A stretch of 7,478 nucleotides of DNA from an uncultured Collinsella sp. (GTDB lineage: Bacteria; Actinomycetota; Coriobacteriia; Coriobacteriales; Coriobacteriaceae). Positions 6,117 through 7,478 of this stretch are shown piece after piece. The stretch covers positions 1 to 7,478 of the forward strand of contig CAADVS010000072.1 in the NCBI GenBank assembly GCA_900752545.1, given 5' to 3'. Under the pieces are notes generated by a model, which saw nothing but the letters and a program-made list of their open reading frames with translations, did not search any database and had not been told where the DNA came from. Positions within the stretch are counted from its first letter, which is position 1; each line of letters starts with the position of its first letter. A program made the translations under genes and the position numbers.

Positions 6117-6196
6117 AATAAGAATTTCGTCACCCAAACGCGGAATGATCGCTCGTCCCTTGCAAGCAATAAGAACTTCGGCATCTAAACGCAGAA
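6117..6196. repeat. imperfect 29-bp direct repeat, period 51 bp
   Basis: AATAAGAATTTCG... at 6117-6145 and AATAAGAACTTCG... at 6168-6196 match at 24 of 29 positions by eye, ending in AAACGCGGAA and AAACGCAGAA. They are separated by 22 bases in the spacer between the surface-protein gene and the tRNA promoter. The second copy runs into the terminator stem. No ORF of convincing character covers the two copies. They may be a decayed duplication or paired protein-binding sites. Confidence 0.5.
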
Positions 6197-6220
6197 CGGC
6201 CCCGATTCCTCGGGGCCGTT
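6195..6220 (-). terminator. terminator hairpin after the surface-protein gene
   Basis: A perfect 11-bp stem, AACGGCCCCGA / TCGGGGCCGTT, with a four-base loop lies 24 bases beyond the stop of the surface-protein gene. On the minus strand it is followed by CTGCGTTTAG, only a modest T content, so it is a strong hairpin but an imperfect terminator by the textbook rule. No other function is apparent. Confidence 0.7.
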
Positions 6221-6244
6221 CCATTCACTACCGCTCGCCCTTCG

Positions 6245-7478
6245 CTAGCTGCGACGACGCCAGCAAGCAGCCGCGCCGCAAACCACCAGCGCAAGCCCAG
6301 CCGCAACTGCAGCCGCACCAAGCATCAATCCAGCATCGTCGGCCGTCTTCGAGAACAGCTTCGCAACCGGATTCTTCGGCGTCGTTGCGCCACCGCCCGG
6401 CGTGGGCGCAGGAGCAGGCGGCTCAGTATAGGAGTTCTTGAACGTCGGGGCCGCGCCACCATCGTAAGCCACCGTCGCGATCAAATTCCCCTGACCATCG
6501 TCGACCACGTTCACGACGACTTGGGACGTCGCGGTATCGTAGGTCACATTCGTCTGCTTGTCGTTCACCTCGGAAATCGTATACACGTAGGTGCCAGGTT
6601 CCGCGAACGTCAGCGCGGGGAACGCGACCGATCCCGCGGCATCGTTCTTCGCCTGGTAAACCGTGCCGTCTTCCGCAGTCAGCACAAAGGTGAACTGGCC
6701 ATCGGCCAAGGCCCTGCCGCTCAACACCTTCGTTGCGCCAAGCACCACACTCGTCGTGCCGTGCGCGTACGTATTCACAAACGCAGCATTGGCATCATCC
6801 GTGGCGAGTGCATGCTCAACCACCAAGCTACCTTCGCCGTTATCGACCACGCTCGTGTGAATCGCGATCGATTTGCCGTCGAACGTCACGCCATTATGCG
6901 TCGTGCCAGCGCCCACCTCACGCAGAACGTAGTCGTGCTCGCCAGCCGTCGTATACGTAACCGCGCTCATGGACACGTTGCCCGCAGCGTCATTCGCGCC
7001 CCGCGCCACAACCTGACCGTTTTCAACAAGCTCGAAAAGGAACTCGCCCTCGACCAGCTCGCGCCCCACGAGCGACTTCGAGACCGGAATCTGGTCGGTT
7101 ACCCTCGAATCAACGGGGGTAACGCTGTACGCATTGGTGAACTCGAACATCGGCTTGGTCTCGTCGCCGACGCGTTCAACCGTCAGCTCGCCCTTGCCGT
7201 TATCGGTCACCTTGAAGTTCACCGTTTTCACGCTGGTATCGTTGGTAACACCAGGCGCGCTGCCAGTTTCGATAATCGTATAGGTGAACACATGGGAGCG
7301 GACCGTGGCAGTTTGCGCCGCAGGAGCAGCACTCTGAACGCTCGCCGCCGCATTATCGGTTGCTGCATTGGCAGCCGCTACAGCATTGCCGGAAGCCACG
7401 GGAGCCGTCGGTTGATCGCTCGCATTGTCGCTCGGAGCCGCATCGCCTGTGCCGGAAGCGGTGTCAACCGCTGCAGGC
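6245..7478 (-). CDS. pilin-like surface protein with tandem Spy0128-type isopeptide domains and C-terminal anchor (5' end beyond the right edge)
   Basis: The frame is open from the right edge to TAG at 6245-6247, giving 410 visible residues; the true start is outside the window. Residues about 1-60 are an Ala/Ser/Thr/Asp-rich low-complexity stretch. Then come the end of one module (about 61-120) and two whole modules (about 121-238 and 239-350). Each has the Spy0128/FctA pattern: Lys in K-x-L-x-G-R-x-L (134, 250), Glu in the YVLRE/YTISE strand (187, 303; 70 in the first), and Asn in a closing F-x-N-x-Y (235, 348; 115 in the first). In the family these form internal Lys-Asn isopeptide bonds that stiffen pili. 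A Pro/Gly-rich wall-spanning linker follows (TEPPAPAPTPGGG), then LFSKTADDAG, a hydrophobic helix (about 383-406) and the tail RRRS. That is the layout of a sortase substrate, but the LPXTG is replaced by FSKTA. Expected location: cell wall or membrane, exposed outside. It could be a pilus subunit or a non-polymerising adhesin. Confidence 0.85.
   Translation of the reverse strand, partial: PAAVDTASGTGDAAPSDNASDQPTAPVASGNAVAAANAATDNAAASVQSAAPAAQTATVRSHVFTYTIIETGSAPGVTNDTSVKTVNFKVTDNGKGELTVERVGDETKPMFEFTNAYSVTPVDSRVTDQIPVSKSLVGRELVEGEFLFELVENGQVVARGANDAAGNVSMSAVTYTTAGEHDYVLREVGAGTTHNGVTFDGKSIAIHTSVVDNGEGSLVVEHALATDDANAAFVNTYAHGTTSVVLGATKVLSGRALADGQFTFVLTAEDGTVYQAKNDAAGSVAFPALTFAEPGTYVYTISEVNDKQTNVTYDTATSQVVVNVVDDGQGNLIATVAYDGGAAPTFKNSYTEPPAPAPTPGGGATTPKNPVAKLFSKTADDAGLMLGAAAVAAGLALVVCGAAACWRRRS

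Noticed and set aside
1..7478. CRISPR array, insertion sequence or integrase
   Set aside because: No regularly spaced repeats, transposase motif, terminal inverted repeats or integrase residues were found on either strand.

Overview
The window is bacterial chromosomal DNA of moderately high GC content with little intergenic space. The best guess is an actinomycete, probably a gut Coriobacteriia/Eggerthellales-type organism. Three things point that way: a perfect actinobacterial LexA (SOS) box of the form TCGAAC-N4-GTTCGA, GC-biased third codon positions, and a Spy0128/FctA-type pilin-domain surface protein with an Ala-rich C-terminal anchor. This is an inference; no species-specific marker is present.

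Left part (1-5237, minus strand): a tightly packed accessory operon of DNA-processing enzymes, read right to left. It starts with an MmeI-like single-chain Type IIG/IIL restriction-modification enzyme (941 aa). After 14 bp comes a DUF1016/YhcG-type PD-(D/E)XK nuclease gene broken by one in-frame TAA. One bp further is a DUF4268 protein with a PD-(D/E)XK-like N-terminal domain. After a 37-bp gap comes a GIY-YIG nuclease gene cut by the left edge. Each of the four genes carries its own nuclease-type fold, so the locus reads as a restriction/defence cassette. Whether the accessory genes work with the R-M enzyme is unproven.

Middle part (5238-5904): the spacer upstream of the R-M operon, facing plus-strand genes. 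It holds a possible 37-aa ORF, then a -10 box fused to a perfect SOS box, then a well-formed 91-aa gene of unknown function with a strong ribosome binding site. Downstream lies an AT-rich stretch with a long perfect inverted repeat plus an extra direct copy of its core.

Right part (5859-7478, minus strand): an initiator tRNA-fMet gene with its own promoter and a strong intrinsic terminator. Beyond a short spacer containing an imperfect 29-bp direct repeat and a GC-rich terminator hairpin is the 3' part of a large surface-protein gene. It has tandem Spy0128-like isopeptide pilin modules and a membrane anchor whose sortase motif is non-canonical. The accessory operon lies on the 3' side of the tRNA gene, the usual position for an island at a tRNA locus, but no integrase or duplicated tRNA end is visible here.
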